Shown: positions 32,340-39,736, counted from the first letter of the stretch. The stretch is DNA of 39,736 bases from Bacteroidales bacterium (GCA_016939365.1 JAFGHD010000144.1:1-39736), one strand, 5' to 3'. The notes: generated from the letters alone by a model not told the origin. Translations and numbers: made by a program.

Positions 32340-33827
32340 TCAGTGCGGGATATCGAAATACTTCTTTGAGTTGCCCCCCCATGTATCATCCCTCACTCCC
32401 TGATCAATATCAAATCCAGCATCCACCCGGCTGTAAATGACCTGTTGCCACCTGTAATTGGAAAGCTCCCCGGAGACATCAGAATGTATCAGGGTGAAGT
32501 CATTGGTCACCAGATCCTTTGTAAAAAAGATGAAACGTTTATCCCTCTGTCCGTTTTTGAGAACATAATAATGCCAAATCTCATAGGGATAAGTGCCGGG
32601 TTCGTTATAGCTCTCCGAGATGGCATTCGGAGGTCCGTATTTCAGGTACACCCTTCCGCGGTCTGTCTCATATCCTTCGGATATCATGGTCGAGTAAGCA
32701 GAATTGACCATATTTACACCGTTCAGGTAATCCTTCCATGCCCCTTCCGGATCAACGGGCTTACGGTCATGCCAGAATTTATAAAAAAACCTTTGCTGAG
32801 TCGGAAGATCAGATGTGGCAACGTGCGATACCGCGAAGTACTTCTCCTGGTCGGTCGAAATGGGTTCCAGGTACTTGATGTACTTCCTGATCGTATCCAG
32901 GCTGGTGATCCTCGATGCAAAGGTGTTGTCCATTGAGATACTCAACAGATCCTCCGGTCGGATCTGTATCCTCGGGTTGAATCGCTGGAAGAAGAGCTTT
33001 CCGATGTCCAGCAATGCATTGGATTTATCCCTGATTTCGACGACAAGGTTATAATTACCTGATGGGAGATCCGTGATGTCGAATTCATTGAGGACGGGTA
33101 CGACGGCAGAAGTCTCCTGTTTCTTATGCCTCACGAATTGCTGAAGGATGGTATTGTTATCCGACTGCTCGATATAAACCGAAAGAAGGAACTGCTCCTG
33201 CTCTCCAAGAAACCTCGCGGTATTGTAGATTTCTGTATAGAAGATCATTCGGTTCACATCTCCCGGATAAAAATTGGAAACGTATGGCACCAGGTCATAG
33301 CCCACCTTGCTCAGTTTGCTTTTTGTTTCCGCTTTGGTGAATTTTTCCACGAGTTCTATCCCCGACAGGCAGACCTGATCTTCTGGGAATCCGAGTGTGA
33401 CCGGAAGAAGCGTGCTGTAAGGTTTCTCATCCTTGTACAGATCCGAAATCTGGATTTCAAGCCCGTATTCACCTGCGGGCAGCACATACCTTTGCTGATC
33501 GATAAAGCTGAAATTCAATGAAGTGGTATCATCCAGTTCCTGACTGGCAAGTTCATACTTGTCAAATTTCACGATGGTCTCACCCTCTCTGAACAGGATC
33601 AGAACCTGAACCTTTCCCTGGTATTTGCCTGCCTCGTTCTTTCGGAATTCAATGCTCTGGCCCATCACGGCCAGGTATGTCTCGACGTAGGGTCCGTCGG
33701 ATGGAGAATAAAAAGGTGCATAGGAAAAATAAGCCCTGATATTTCCTGCCTGCACATGATAATGTACCGGGAACAGCAGCATCAGGAGCACCAACCCCGG
33801 TAATCCGGACCGCAGATATGTTTTCAT
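32340..33827 (-). CDS. GWxTD domain-containing periplasmic protein
   Basis: The 495-residue product has a signal peptide (LPGLVLLMLLFPVHYHVQA), a long beta-rich middle region (residues about 30-290) and a C-terminal GWxTD-type domain (about 360-470). The latter includes AYSTMISEGYETDRGRVYLKYG (shown split: GYETDRGRVYLKYG) and YEIWHYY. Its biochemical role is not established; the domain recurs in Bacteroidota and related phyla in secreted proteins. The ATG at 33827 (MKTYLRSG) is chosen over a TTG at 33863, since a strong promoter box overlaps the longer version. It leads the run GWxTD, LpxL-type, GT2. Confidence 0.87.
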   Translation of the reverse strand: MKTYLRSGLPGLVLLMLLFPVHYHVQAGNIRAYFSYAPFYSPSDGPYVETYLAVMGQSIEFRKNEAGKYQGKVQVLILFREGETIVKFDKYELASQELDDTTSLNFSFIDQQRYVLPAGEYGLEIQISDLYKDEKPYSTLLPVTLGFPEDQVCLSGIELVEKFTKAETKSKLSKVGYDLVPYVSNFYPGDVNRMIFYTEIYNTARFLGEQEQFLLSVYIEQSDNNTILQQFVRHKKQETSAVVPVLNEFDITDLPSGNYNLVVEIRDKSNALLDIGKLFFQRFNPRIQIRPEDLLSISMDNTFASRITSLDTIRKYIKYLEPISTDQEKYFAVSHVATSDLPTQQRFFYKFWHDRKPVDPEGAWKDYLNGVNMVNSAYSTMISEGYETDRGRVYLKYGPPNAISESYNEPGTYPYEIWHYYVLKNGQRDKRFIFFTKDLVTNDFTLIHSDVSGELSNYRWQQVIYSRVDAGFDIDQGVRDDTWGGNSKKYFDIPH

Positions 33828-33849
33828 TTTCTTTGGAATATATAAAATA

Positions 33850-33880
33850 CAAATATATTTCAAACAGGATTGCCAGTCAA
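33850..33880 (-). promoter_or_regulatory. Bacteroidota promoter of the GWxTD operon
   Basis: On the minus strand a -33 TTG (33878-33880) and a perfect -7 TATATTTG (33850-33857) are separated by 20 bases. Transcription would start near 33843, only about 16 bases before the ATG at 33827. This supports that start codon. Confidence 0.7.
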
Positions 33881-33963
33881 GAAAAAATCAGTAACCGGCA
33901 ATTCTTTTCAAGTTAACGGTATTGGGCTTTATAAGTTGTATGGCCAGGGATGTTAAAAAATGT

Positions 33964-33971
33964 TACTTTTG
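33964..33971 (+). promoter_or_regulatory. -7 promoter box of tRNA-Ser(UGA)
   Basis: TACTTTTG matches TAnnTTTG and ends six bases before the mature 5' end of the tRNA. The second tRNA-Ser has an identical box at the same distance (34136-34143). No convincing -33 box is seen. Confidence 0.6.
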
Positions 33972-33976
33972 CGGCG

Positions 33977-34065
33977 GGAGAGATGGCAGAGCGGTCGAAT
34001 GCGGCGGTCTTGAAAACCGTTGTCCTGAGTGATCGGGACCGGGGGTTCGAATCCCTCTCTCTCCG
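33977..34065 (+). tRNA. tRNA-Ser (anticodon UGA)
   Basis: An 89-base class II tRNA folds fully: acceptor GGAGAGA/TCTCTCC with discriminator G, anticodon loop CTTGAAA giving anticodon TGA (reads UCA/UCN), a long variable arm (CCTGAGTGATCGGG) and a T-loop TTCGAAT. The CCA end is not encoded. A near copy with another anticodon follows 83 bases later. Confidence 0.96.
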
Positions 34066-34135
34066 CACCGGCTCCCTCTCCAGGAACACCGTGACGGCAT
34101 CATTTCACCGGTAATAAAAGTTGACGGAAGATTTA

Positions 34136-34143
34136 TACTTTTG
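34136..34143 (+). promoter_or_regulatory. -7 promoter box of tRNA-Ser(CGA)
   Basis: TACTTTTG again ends six bases before the mature 5' end of the tRNA. It matches the box of the first tRNA-Ser, which shows that the promoter was part of the duplicated unit. Confidence 0.6.
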
Positions 34144-34148
34144 CGGCG

Positions 34149-34237
34149 GGAGAGATGGCAGAGCGGTCGAATGCGGCGGTCTCGAAAACCGTTGTCCCGG
34201 GCAACCGGGACCGGGGGTTCGAATCCCCCTCTCTCCG
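34149..34237 (+). tRNA. tRNA-Ser (anticodon CGA)
   Basis: This 89-base class II tRNA is almost identical to the one at 33977-34065, but its anticodon loop is CTCGAAA, anticodon CGA (reads UCG). The variable arm is better paired (CCCGGGCAACCGGG). The acceptor stem GGAGAGA/TCTCTCC and discriminator G are unchanged, and CCA is not encoded. It arose by tandem duplication of a unit that also contains the promoter box and the trailing ACCGGCTCC. Confidence 0.96.
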
Positions 34238-34344
34238 CACCGGCTCCGGGCCCGAAAGGTCTTTTGGCTTGCCGGGGTCGAGCCATGCTTGTATGTGTGA
34301 GACACCGGTAATTCTTTCATACCAAATCCGAACGCCTTTTTGCC

Positions 34345-34352
34345 TATCTTTG
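34345..34352 (+). promoter_or_regulatory. -7 promoter box of the S9 peptidase gene
   Basis: TATCTTTG matches TAnnTTTG exactly, 33 bases before the ATG at 34385, implying a leader of about 27 nucleotides. The -33 region is not well matched. Confidence 0.5.
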
Positions 34353-34384
34353 TCAAAACTCTGATTTCCTAACAAGTTCCACCT

Positions 34385-36481
34385 ATGAAATCTCACGTAT
34401 TCATTCCTTTAGCCGTCTGCATACTGGCAGCCTGCACACCAACGGTTCAGAACGATCATCACGACAACGGAGAATCCCCGGTCATCGGAAAAAAAGAGAT
34501 GAAACTCGAATCCGATCTCATGACTCCCGAGGTTTTATGGTCCTTCGGCCGGATCAGTGATTTCGACGTGTCACCGGACCAATCCAGGATCCTGTTCGGC
34601 GTCACCTACTATGATATTCCCCAGAACAAAGGAAATTGTGATCTCTATACCATCGCTGCCGACGGTGCAGATTTTAGCCGGATCACTTACACCGGCACCA
34701 GCGAATACAATGCCTTGTGGAGGCCGGACGGACAAAAAATCGGGTTCCTGTTCGCCGGCCAGGGAGGTATGCAGGTATGGGAAGCGAATCCTGACGGATC
34801 AGACCGCAAGCAGATCTCTGACTTCGAACTGGACATCAACGGATTCAAGTACTCCCCCGATATGAAAAGGATCGCTTTCATTGCGGAGGTCAAATCGGAT
34901 ACAACCGCCCGGGATATTTATCCCGACCTGGACAAAGCCAATGGCAAGGTCATCAACGACCTGATGTACAGGCACTGGGACACGTGGGTAGAATCAGTGA
35001 GTCATATTTTCATTGCCGACTACGACGGTCAGTCATTAAGTAATGTAAAGGATATTATGGCGGGGGAATCCTATGATTCTCCCCTGAAACCGTTTGGCGG
35101 AATGGAAGAGATCAATTGGAGCCCCGATGGAAGATGGCTGGCCTATACCTGCCAGAAAATGAGCGGAAAAGATTACGCCCATTCCACCAACTCCGACATA
35201 TATCTCTATGATCTGTCCGATGGGTCGACCGATCACATCAGCCAGGGGATGATGGGGTACGACAAGGCCCCTGTATTCAGTCCTGACGGAAAAAAAATCG
35301 CATGGGAGAGCATGGAGCGTGAAGGTTACGAGTCGGATAAGAACCGGCTGATCGTCATGGAAATCGACAACGGGAACCGGCAAGACCTCACGGCAACTTT
35401 CGACCAGGACGTTCACGGCCTGGCCTGGGACGAAACGGGTGAAACGATCTACTTCACCAGCGGCTGGCACGGAACGGTTGAAATTTATGCAGCGAGCACA
35501 ACATCAGGGATCATACGCAAAATCACATCGGGAATTCATAATTACCTGGGATTGCAACCTTCAGGCAGCAAGATCATTGCCACCCGGCAATCGATGTCGA
35601 TGCCGACTGAAATTTTTTCTGTCAATATTGAAAACGGTGAAGCAGTCCAGCTGACCCGCGTCAACGAAGATATTCTCTCGCAACTCACCATGGGAAACGT
35701 TGAAAAGAGATGGATTCTGACCACCGATAACAAAGAGATGCTGACCTGGATCATCTATCCGCCCCATTTCGATCCCGCACAGAAATATCCTGCCCTGCTG
35801 TATTGCCAGGGCGGGCCTCAGAGCATGGTGGGGCAGTTCTGGTCCTATCGCTGGAATTTTCAGATGATGGCGGCCAACGGTTACATTGTGGTGGCCCCCA
35901 ACCGCAGGGGTGTCCCGGGTTTCGGCAGCGAATGGAACGAACAGATCAGCGGTGACTATGGCGGTCAGAATATGAAGGATTGCCTCTCAGCGATCGATGA
36001 GATGAAGAAGGAGCCCTTCATCGATGAAAACAGCCTGGGAGCTGTGGGTGCCAGTTACGGCGGCTTTTCCGTTTACTGGCTGGCCGGAAATCATCAGAAA
36101 AGATTCAAGGCCTTCATTGCCCATGACGGTATGTTCAACCTCGAAAGCCAGTATCTCGAGACAGAAGAGATGTGGTTCGTCAACTGGGATCTGGGAGGGC
36201 CATTCTGGGAAACGGAAAACCAAACCGCCATGCGCTCCTACGCCAACTCCCCCCACCGGTTCGTGAAGAACTGGGATACTCCCATTCTCATTATCCATAG
36301 TGAAAAGGACTACAGGATCACCTACACTCAGGGTATGAGCGCATTCAATGCCGCAGTAATACTGGGAATACCGGCCGAATTCCTCTACTTCCCCGATGAG
36401 AACCATTGGGTGCTGAAGCCGCAGAATGGCATTCTTTGGCAACGGCGGTTCTTTAACTGGCTGGATCAGTGGCTGAAATAG
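34385..36481 (+). CDS. S9 family peptidase (DPP5-like), predicted lipoprotein
   Basis: The 698-residue enzyme is a prolyl-oligopeptidase-family (S9C) peptidase similar to bacterial dipeptidyl peptidase 5. It should release dipeptides from oligopeptides outside the cytoplasm. A lipoprotein signal is present (ILAAC, Cys16). Residues about 45-430 make a beta-propeller with TolB-like blades (DVSPDQSRILFG, WSPDGRWLAY, FSPDGKKIAW). The C-terminal alpha/beta hydrolase carries Ser557 in GASYGGF, Asp642 in HSEKDYR and His674 in DENHWV, an intact catalytic triad. The likely role is peptide scavenging for amino-acid use. It is transcribed from its own promoter just after the tRNA-Ser pair. Confidence 0.93.
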   Translation: MKSHVFIPLAVCILAACTPTVQNDHHDNGESPVIGKKEMKLESDLMTPEVLWSFGRISDFDVSPDQSRILFGVTYYDIPQNKGNCDLYTIAADGADFSRITYTGTSEYNALWRPDGQKIGFLFAGQGGMQVWEANPDGSDRKQISDFELDINGFKYSPDMKRIAFIAEVKSDTTARDIYPDLDKANGKVINDLMYRHWDTWVESVSHIFIADYDGQSLSNVKDIMAGESYDSPLKPFGGMEEINWSPDGRWLAYTCQKMSGKDYAHSTNSDIYLYDLSDGSTDHISQGMMGYDKAPVFSPDGKKIAWESMEREGYESDKNRLIVMEIDNGNRQDLTATFDQDVHGLAWDETGETIYFTSGWHGTVEIYAASTTSGIIRKITSGIHNYLGLQPSGSKIIATRQSMSMPTEIFSVNIENGEAVQLTRVNEDILSQLTMGNVEKRWILTTDNKEMLTWIIYPPHFDPAQKYPALLYCQGGPQSMVGQFWSYRWNFQMMAANGYIVVAPNRRGVPGFGSEWNEQISGDYGGQNMKDCLSAIDEMKKEPFIDENSLGAVGASYGGFSVYWLAGNHQKRFKAFIAHDGMFNLESQYLETEEMWFVNWDLGGPFWETENQTAMRSYANSPHRFVKNWDTPILIIHSEKDYRITYTQGMSAFNAAVILGIPAEFLYFPDENHWVLKPQNGILWQRRFFNWLDQWLK

Positions 36482-36512
36482 AAGTCATCAACCCCTTGCC
36501 GAATGATCACCG

Positions 36513-36851
36513 GTGATAATCAATAGAAACAAAGCCAGTTTGTGGGCTAAGATTTCCGGCCTGCTGTTACTGATCCTGATGGCAGTATCCGGTGTGGTTA
36601 CCCCCTGGTACACCTCTATCTTCCGCCAATTCTGGCTTATCCTCTTTTTTTCCACCGCCGGATATGTTTTCGCATTGTTCAGGCCAAAGGAAGGTGGGCT
36701 GGTACTGATCATGGCAAGTATGATTCTTGGATTGTACGTCTATTACCTTCAGGGTCTTGGCAATATCCTGCCTCCGGCCCTTCTGGCAGGCGCATTGCTG
36801 GTACCGGGCATGCTGTTCACCCTTTCTGCAGACAGGTCTTCCGGCTTATGA
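36513..36851 (+). CDS. Small multi-pass membrane protein of unknown function
   Basis: The 112-residue product has three to four predicted membrane helices (ISGLLLLILMAVSGVV, QFWLILFFSTAGYVFAL, LVLIMASMILGLYVYYLQG, ALLAGALLVPGMLF) with short loops. The start is a GTG in the palindrome ATCACCGGTGAT, 31 bases after the S9 peptidase stop; no better ATG gives the first helix. I recognise no named family. It may be co-transcribed with the neighbouring hydrolases. Confidence 0.6.
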   Translation: MIINRNKASLWAKISGLLLLILMAVSGVVTPWYTSIFRQFWLILFFSTAGYVFALFRPKEGGLVLIMASMILGLYVYYLQGLGNILPPALLAGALLVPGMLFTLSADRSSGL

Positions 36852-36887
36852 ATCCGGTTTGGATGGGCCCATCATTTTTGATCAGCC

Positions 36888-38096
36888 ATGCCTGAGAGGT
36901 TAAAATACCATAAACACAGGGAGAAGGTCATAGGAATTTACCCGCAGGCCCGGGATCATGGCTACATTGAAGACAGGGGCTGCAGCCGGAGAATCTCCAT
37001 GCAAGTGATCATACTTGCCATCTGCCTGTCCTGGATGACCATGGGATGTCATGTCGGCAGATACTTCATCTGGAACTTCGCAGACCTGAACGATTACCGC
37101 AGATTCCCGTCCCTGCCCGTTCACTCCTCTCAAGATGACAGGCATGATCTGACATACAAAGAACGGGCAATCCAACTGCCGGAAACTTACTCAGGACAAT
37201 ATGAGCATCTGGATATTTTTCTGGAGAAACATTCCACTGTTGCCTTCCTGGTCGTGCAGAGGGACACTCTGATCTACGAGAGGTATTTCACGGGGTATGA
37301 TCAACGCTCGGTGATCCCATCCTTTTCTATTTCCAAGGTATTTGTTTCCGCTTTGACAGGGATTGCGCTGAATGAAGGGTATATCGGAGATGTTCATCAA
37401 CCGGTAACCGATTACCTGACCTGGCTGGACAGCAGCCAGTTCGGGAATGTCACCCTGGAGCATTTGTTGAATATGAGATCAGGCATACAGTTCAGTGAAA
37501 GTTACATTTCCCCTTTCAGTGAAATGGCTAAGTATTATTATGGCCGCGACCTGACGAAAAGCCTGCACCGGCTTAAAACAGGTTCGGATGAACCGGGAAG
37601 AAGTTACGAATATGTCAGCGTAAACACCTTGTTGCTGGGCCTGGTAATTGAAGAGGCAGCGGGTATGAAGCTGAGCAGTTATCTGGAAACGAAAATCTGG
37701 AAGCCCCTTGGCATGGAGTCCGATGCCACCTGGAGTGTCGACAGCAAACCACACAATACCATCAAATCATTTTGTTGCCTGAATGCTGTTCCCCGGGATT
37801 TCGCCCGATTCGGCATGCTGTACCTGAACGATGGCAACTGGGCAGGCCGTCAGATCATTCCGGCAGACTGGGTAAAAAGGTCGACTTCCGTCATGAACGA
37901 TTCCAGGGATGACCAGGGATATCCGTACACATACAGCTGGCGGGTCATGGAGCAGGGTGCCTTCTTCGCCAAGGGGATACTCGGGCAGTATATCTGGGTA
38001 TGCCCGGAAAAAGACCTCGTGATGGTAAGGATGGGGAAAAAATACAGCGGAACGGATTGGGCGATGTTTTGCTGGGAACTGTCGCGGCAATTATGA
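36888..38096 (+). CDS. Serine hydrolase of the beta-lactamase/class C fold
   Basis: The product (402 residues) is a serine hydrolase of the penicillin-binding/beta-lactamase family. The nucleophile motif is Ser147-x-x-Lys150 (SFSISK), the second motif is YEYVSVNTLLLG, and a GILGQYIW segment corresponds to the third. Conserved family text such as HLLNMRSGIQF and DFARFGMLYLNDGNW is present. The membrane-anchor stretch VIILAICLSWMTMGC may be a lipoprotein signal. If so, the ATG at 36999 is the true start, because the first 37 residues (with many charges) look unlike a signal. The substrate is unknown; esterase or peptidase activity is likelier than antibiotic resistance. The last six bases overlap the convergent thioesterase gene. 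Confidence 0.86.
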   Translation: MPERLKYHKHREKVIGIYPQARDHGYIEDRGCSRRISMQVIILAICLSWMTMGCHVGRYFIWNFADLNDYRRFPSLPVHSSQDDRHDLTYKERAIQLPETYSGQYEHLDIFLEKHSTVAFLVVQRDTLIYERYFTGYDQRSVIPSFSISKVFVSALTGIALNEGYIGDVHQPVTDYLTWLDSSQFGNVTLEHLLNMRSGIQFSESYISPFSEMAKYYYGRDLTKSLHRLKTGSDEPGRSYEYVSVNTLLLGLVIEEAAGMKLSSYLETKIWKPLGMESDATWSVDSKPHNTIKSFCCLNAVPRDFARFGMLYLNDGNWAGRQIIPADWVKRSTSVMNDSRDDQGYPYTYSWRVMEQGAFFAKGILGQYIWVCPEKDLVMVRMGKKYSGTDWAMFCWELSRQL

Positions 38097-38585
38097 ATCC
38101 GTGGCCATCCCTTCGGGGAGGAATTGCTCATAACCAGGATAACTGAAACGCTCCCTGGCCTCCTTTTCAGGGTACAGATAATATACTACTTCAGACGAAG
38201 TACACCGCTTATTCCGCACATCAGTAATATCTGCAGAGATAGTTGCCAGCCTGAGCCTTGTGGATTTCAGTCGTGCCCGACATGTCACAGGGCCTGCAAG
38301 TGATAACAATGGCTGATGAAATTTCAAATGCATACTGTATGTGACGCCCGCAGTCTTCAGCTTCAGCTGGACAAACCATGAGGCCACTTCATCCATCAGT
38401 GTACACTGTATGCCCCCGTGAACGATCCCAGGATAACCGTCGAAATGTCTCCCGGGATCCCACACGCTGTAAACCGAATCTCCCTCCTCCCAGAATTCAA
38501 GCTTCAGGCCAAAGGGATGATCCGGAGAGCAAGCAAAACAATGATAACCCGGGAGATTGCGGTAAGGATTCAGCAGCTTCGTCAT
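38091..38585 (-). CDS. PaaI-type hotdog thioesterase
   Basis: The 164-residue protein has the hotdog fold of PaaI/YbgC-like acyl-CoA thioesterases. Typical features are CFACSPDHPFGLKL near the N-terminus, the active-site segment GIVHGGIQCTLMDEVASWF (Gly/His/Asp loop before the central helix) and the strand MHLKFHQPL. It has no signal peptide and should hydrolyse acyl-CoA in the cytoplasm; the acyl chain is unknown. It begins three bases after the stop of the MORN-repeat gene on the same strand, so the two are translationally close and transcribed together. Confidence 0.88.
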   Translation of the reverse strand: MTKLLNPYRNLPGYHCFACSPDHPFGLKLEFWEEGDSVYSVWDPGRHFDGYPGIVHGGIQCTLMDEVASWFVQLKLKTAGVTYSMHLKFHQPLLSLAGPVTCRARLKSTRLRLATISADITDVRNKRCTSSEVVYYLYPEKEARERFSYPGYEQFLPEGMATDS

Positions 38586-38588
38586 CCA

Positions 38589-39314
38589 TTATTTGATTTC
38601 CTGATCCTCTCTGTATCTCACCGTTCGGATCAGATTGCCGGCCGGATCGTATTCTTTCCATTCACCTTCCTTCAGTCCGTTGACATAGGTTCCTTCCCAC
38701 TTTTTTGATCCTTTTTCATGATACTCGTTATAGGTTCCGTTCAGGACATTGTCCGAGTATTCTGCCGATGATTTGAGTATGTTATTATTGTAATAGGTTT
38801 TGTTTGTTCCATGAAAGATGCCATCGCGGTACTGAAACACAGCAATTACCTGTTGTTTGTCGCCAAACCACCGGGAAGTGCCATTCTTGACCCCATTTTC
38901 ATAGAATGATTCCTCCTGGAGCCGGCCATTGTCATAGAACAGCTCGGCTTTCCCATGATATTTGCCTCCCTTGAAGTTAATCTTTGATACAGGATTGCCC
39001 CGGGAGCTGTATTCAATCCGGAGTCCTGCCAGCGAGTCATTCCGGTAGTATTCCTGAAGCGTCAGAGTACCGGCTTTACCAAACACAAGCCAAAGCCCAT
39101 CCCTCTTGCCCATTCTGTAATTCTCCACCCTCTGGATCGTACCGTCGTAGTTTATTGTGCTCCAGCACCCCTCTTTCTGTCCGTTTTCATAATAACCCAT
39201 GACCGTGGATGCGCTTACCTTTTCCTCAAAATAACCATCCTGGGGGGTTCCGGATTGCTGTGCCGCAAGTGTTCCGGCCAGCAGCCAAAAAGCTACAATT
39301 ATTCTCAGTTTCAT
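38589..39314 (-). CDS. Secreted MORN-variant (YwqK-like) repeat protein
   Basis: The 241-residue protein has a signal peptide (IIVAFWLLAGTLAAQ) and then about eight MORN-variant repeats of about 23 residues, each resembling YxNGxxxGxWxxYxxxG (for example YENGQKEGCWSTI and YVNGLKEGEWKEY). Such repeats form beta-hairpin sheets. Their function outside the cell is unknown. Proteins of this type are sometimes labelled YwqK antitoxin, but there is no toxin partner here. It leads the two-gene unit with the thioesterase and has its own promoter at 39345-39376. Confidence 0.86.
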   Translation of the reverse strand: MKLRIIVAFWLLAGTLAAQQSGTPQDGYFEEKVSASTVMGYYENGQKEGCWSTINYDGTIQRVENYRMGKRDGLWLVFGKAGTLTLQEYYRNDSLAGLRIEYSSRGNPVSKINFKGGKYHGKAELFYDNGRLQEESFYENGVKNGTSRWFGDKQQVIAVFQYRDGIFHGTNKTYYNNNILKSSAEYSDNVLNGTYNEYHEKGSKKWEGTYVNGLKEGEWKEYDPAGNLIRTVRYREDQEIK

Positions 39315-39344
39315 TACTTCAATAGTTTATTTGAATGTATCACG

Positions 39345-39376
39345 CAAAAGTAACGATTTCAGTGCTGCCCTCCAAA
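39345..39376 (-). promoter_or_regulatory. Full Bacteroidota promoter of the MORN-protein operon
   Basis: On the minus strand -33 TTTG (39373-39376) and -7 TACTTTTG (39345-39352) are separated by 20 bases. Transcription would start near 39339, about 25 bases before the ATG at 39314. Confidence 0.75.
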
Positions 39377-39417
39377 CAAAGCTGCCCTTTATGATCATCC
39401 GGATGCTGAAAAAAATA

Positions 39418-39425
39418 TAACTTTG
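39418..39425 (+). promoter_or_regulatory. -7 promoter box of tRNA-Leu
   Basis: TAACTTTG matches TAnnTTTG. It ends 18 bases before the mature tRNA, so this transcript has a short 5' leader, unlike the two tRNA-Ser genes. Confidence 0.6.
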
Positions 39426-39443
39426 CCATAAATAAACGGTGCT

Positions 39444-39525
39444 GCGGATGTGGCGGAATTGGTAGACGCTCCAGACTTAGGATCTGGTGCCGTAAGGCGT
39501 GTGGGTTCGAGTCCCTCCATCCGCA
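39444..39525 (+). tRNA. tRNA-Leu (anticodon UAG)
   Basis: The 82-base class II tRNA has acceptor GCGGATG/CATCCGC, discriminator A, anticodon loop CTTAGGA with anticodon TAG (reads CUA/CUN), a short variable arm (GCCGTAAGGC) and a T-loop TTCGAGT. CCA is not encoded. The T-stem GTGGG/CCCTC contains one T-T mismatch, which is tolerable. Confidence 0.95.
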
Positions 39526-39640
39526 CTGCGTTTTGTGCGCATTTCATTACGCATTCAAACGCTTTCCCCCCGAAGCTTTACTTCTCTCACCACAGAACCG
39601 CAACAAGACTGTTCAGTTTTTTTGTCATATGATCCTATAG

Positions 39641-39667
39641 AAACAGCATAGTATACTGATGCTGTTT
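39641..39667. repeat. Perfect 9-bp hairpin at the inner edge of the right repeat
   Basis: AAACAGCAT (39641-39649) is mirrored by ATGCTGTTT (39659-39667), with nine bases between them. The right arm is inside the repeat copy at 39652-39736; the left arm is outside it, and the left repeat copy lacks this partner. Confidence 0.6.
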
Positions 39668-39736
39668 GATTTTGCCTGTCTGCCTGTCCAACGATTTATC
39701 TGCCTTCCTGGAGGAAGACAGGTCGAAGGCATGACA
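39652..39736. repeat. REP-like dispersed repeat, right copy (inverted)
   Basis: This is the reverse complement of 25-109 with one mismatch and reaches the last base of the window. With the left copy it bounds the whole window in inverted orientation. The copy lies downstream of tRNA-Leu in non-coding sequence. Confidence 0.8.

Noticed and set aside
33963-34396. Several open frames across the tRNA-Ser genes (peptides such as GERGIRTPGPD)
   Set aside because: They are translations of the tRNA genes and their complement. This peptide type is a familiar false protein caused by tRNA-Ser sequence.
36888-38096. Serine hydrolase as an antibiotic-resistance beta-lactamase
   Set aside because: The overall text matches the broad class C/esterase family found in many Bacteroidota; specificity cannot be inferred and resistance is not supported.
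38589-39314. MORN-repeat protein as an antitoxin of a toxin-antitoxin pair
   Set aside because: It is a secreted repeat protein and the next gene is a thioesterase; no toxin-like partner is present.
39450-39632. Open frame starting MAELVDAPDLGSGA
   Set aside because: It is the translation of tRNA-Leu, another familiar false protein.

Overview
The window looks like Bacteroidota chromosome, most likely an uncultured Bacteroidales-type lineage. The evidence is a type IX secretion (T9SS) C-terminal sorting domain, a TonB-dependent receptor with an N-terminal carboxypeptidase-regulatory-like domain, a GWxTD protein, MORN/YwqK-type repeats, a PID-CTERM-like small protein, and repeated Bacteroidota -7 boxes (TAnnTTTG) in front of genes and tRNAs. 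An 85-bp repeat with one mismatch lies at both window edges in inverted orientation. This suggests the window is a contig that ended at dispersed repeats.

Layout. 128-1615 (-): TPR-like lipoprotein. 1921-5331 (-): gatE-gatD, the archaeal-type Glu-tRNA(Gln) amidotransferase, unexpected in a bacterium. 5628-8117 (+): secreted HEAT-repeat protein and endonuclease/exonuclease/phosphatase-family protein behind a structured leader. 8139-9365 (-) and 9419-10654 (+): a LolE-type permease and a NamZ-like (DUF1343) lipoprotein transcribed divergently. 10661-22279 (+): a secreted-protein block with an M14 carboxypeptidase, a 1760-residue T9SS adhesin, a 72-residue PID-CTERM-like protein and a 949-residue PKD protein. 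The carboxypeptidase and the PKD protein share a C-terminal module of about 220 residues ending in two dockerin-like calcium loops. 22332-29725 (-): an esterase, an orphan AmmeMemoRadiSam radical SAM enzyme, a Mut7-C RNase, a seven-helix CREST-type membrane protein, a TonB receptor under a TPP riboswitch, and a DUF434 protein. 29870-30295 (+): aroQ. 30279-33827 (-): GWxTD lipid/cell-surface cluster with an LpxL-type acyltransferase and a GT2 glycosyltransferase. 33977-34237 (+): two tandem tRNA-Ser genes. 34385-38096 (+): a DPP5-like S9 peptidase, a small membrane protein and a serine hydrolase. 38091-39314 (-): a PaaI-type thioesterase and a MORN-repeat protein. 39444-39525 (+): tRNA-Leu.

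How the genes work together. The window is mainly about the cell envelope: extracellular proteins with at least three different C-terminal endings, peptide and peptidoglycan scavenging (M14, S9, NamZ), lipid A/lipoprotein handling (LpxL, LolE-like) and thiamin-type uptake (TPP riboswitch plus TonB receptor). The points most worth following are the shared dockerin-like C-terminal module, GatDE in a bacterium, the CREST protein downstream of the thiamin-regulated receptor, and the two apparently leaderless tRNA-Ser genes. Function calls rest on reading motifs by eye; no database search was run.
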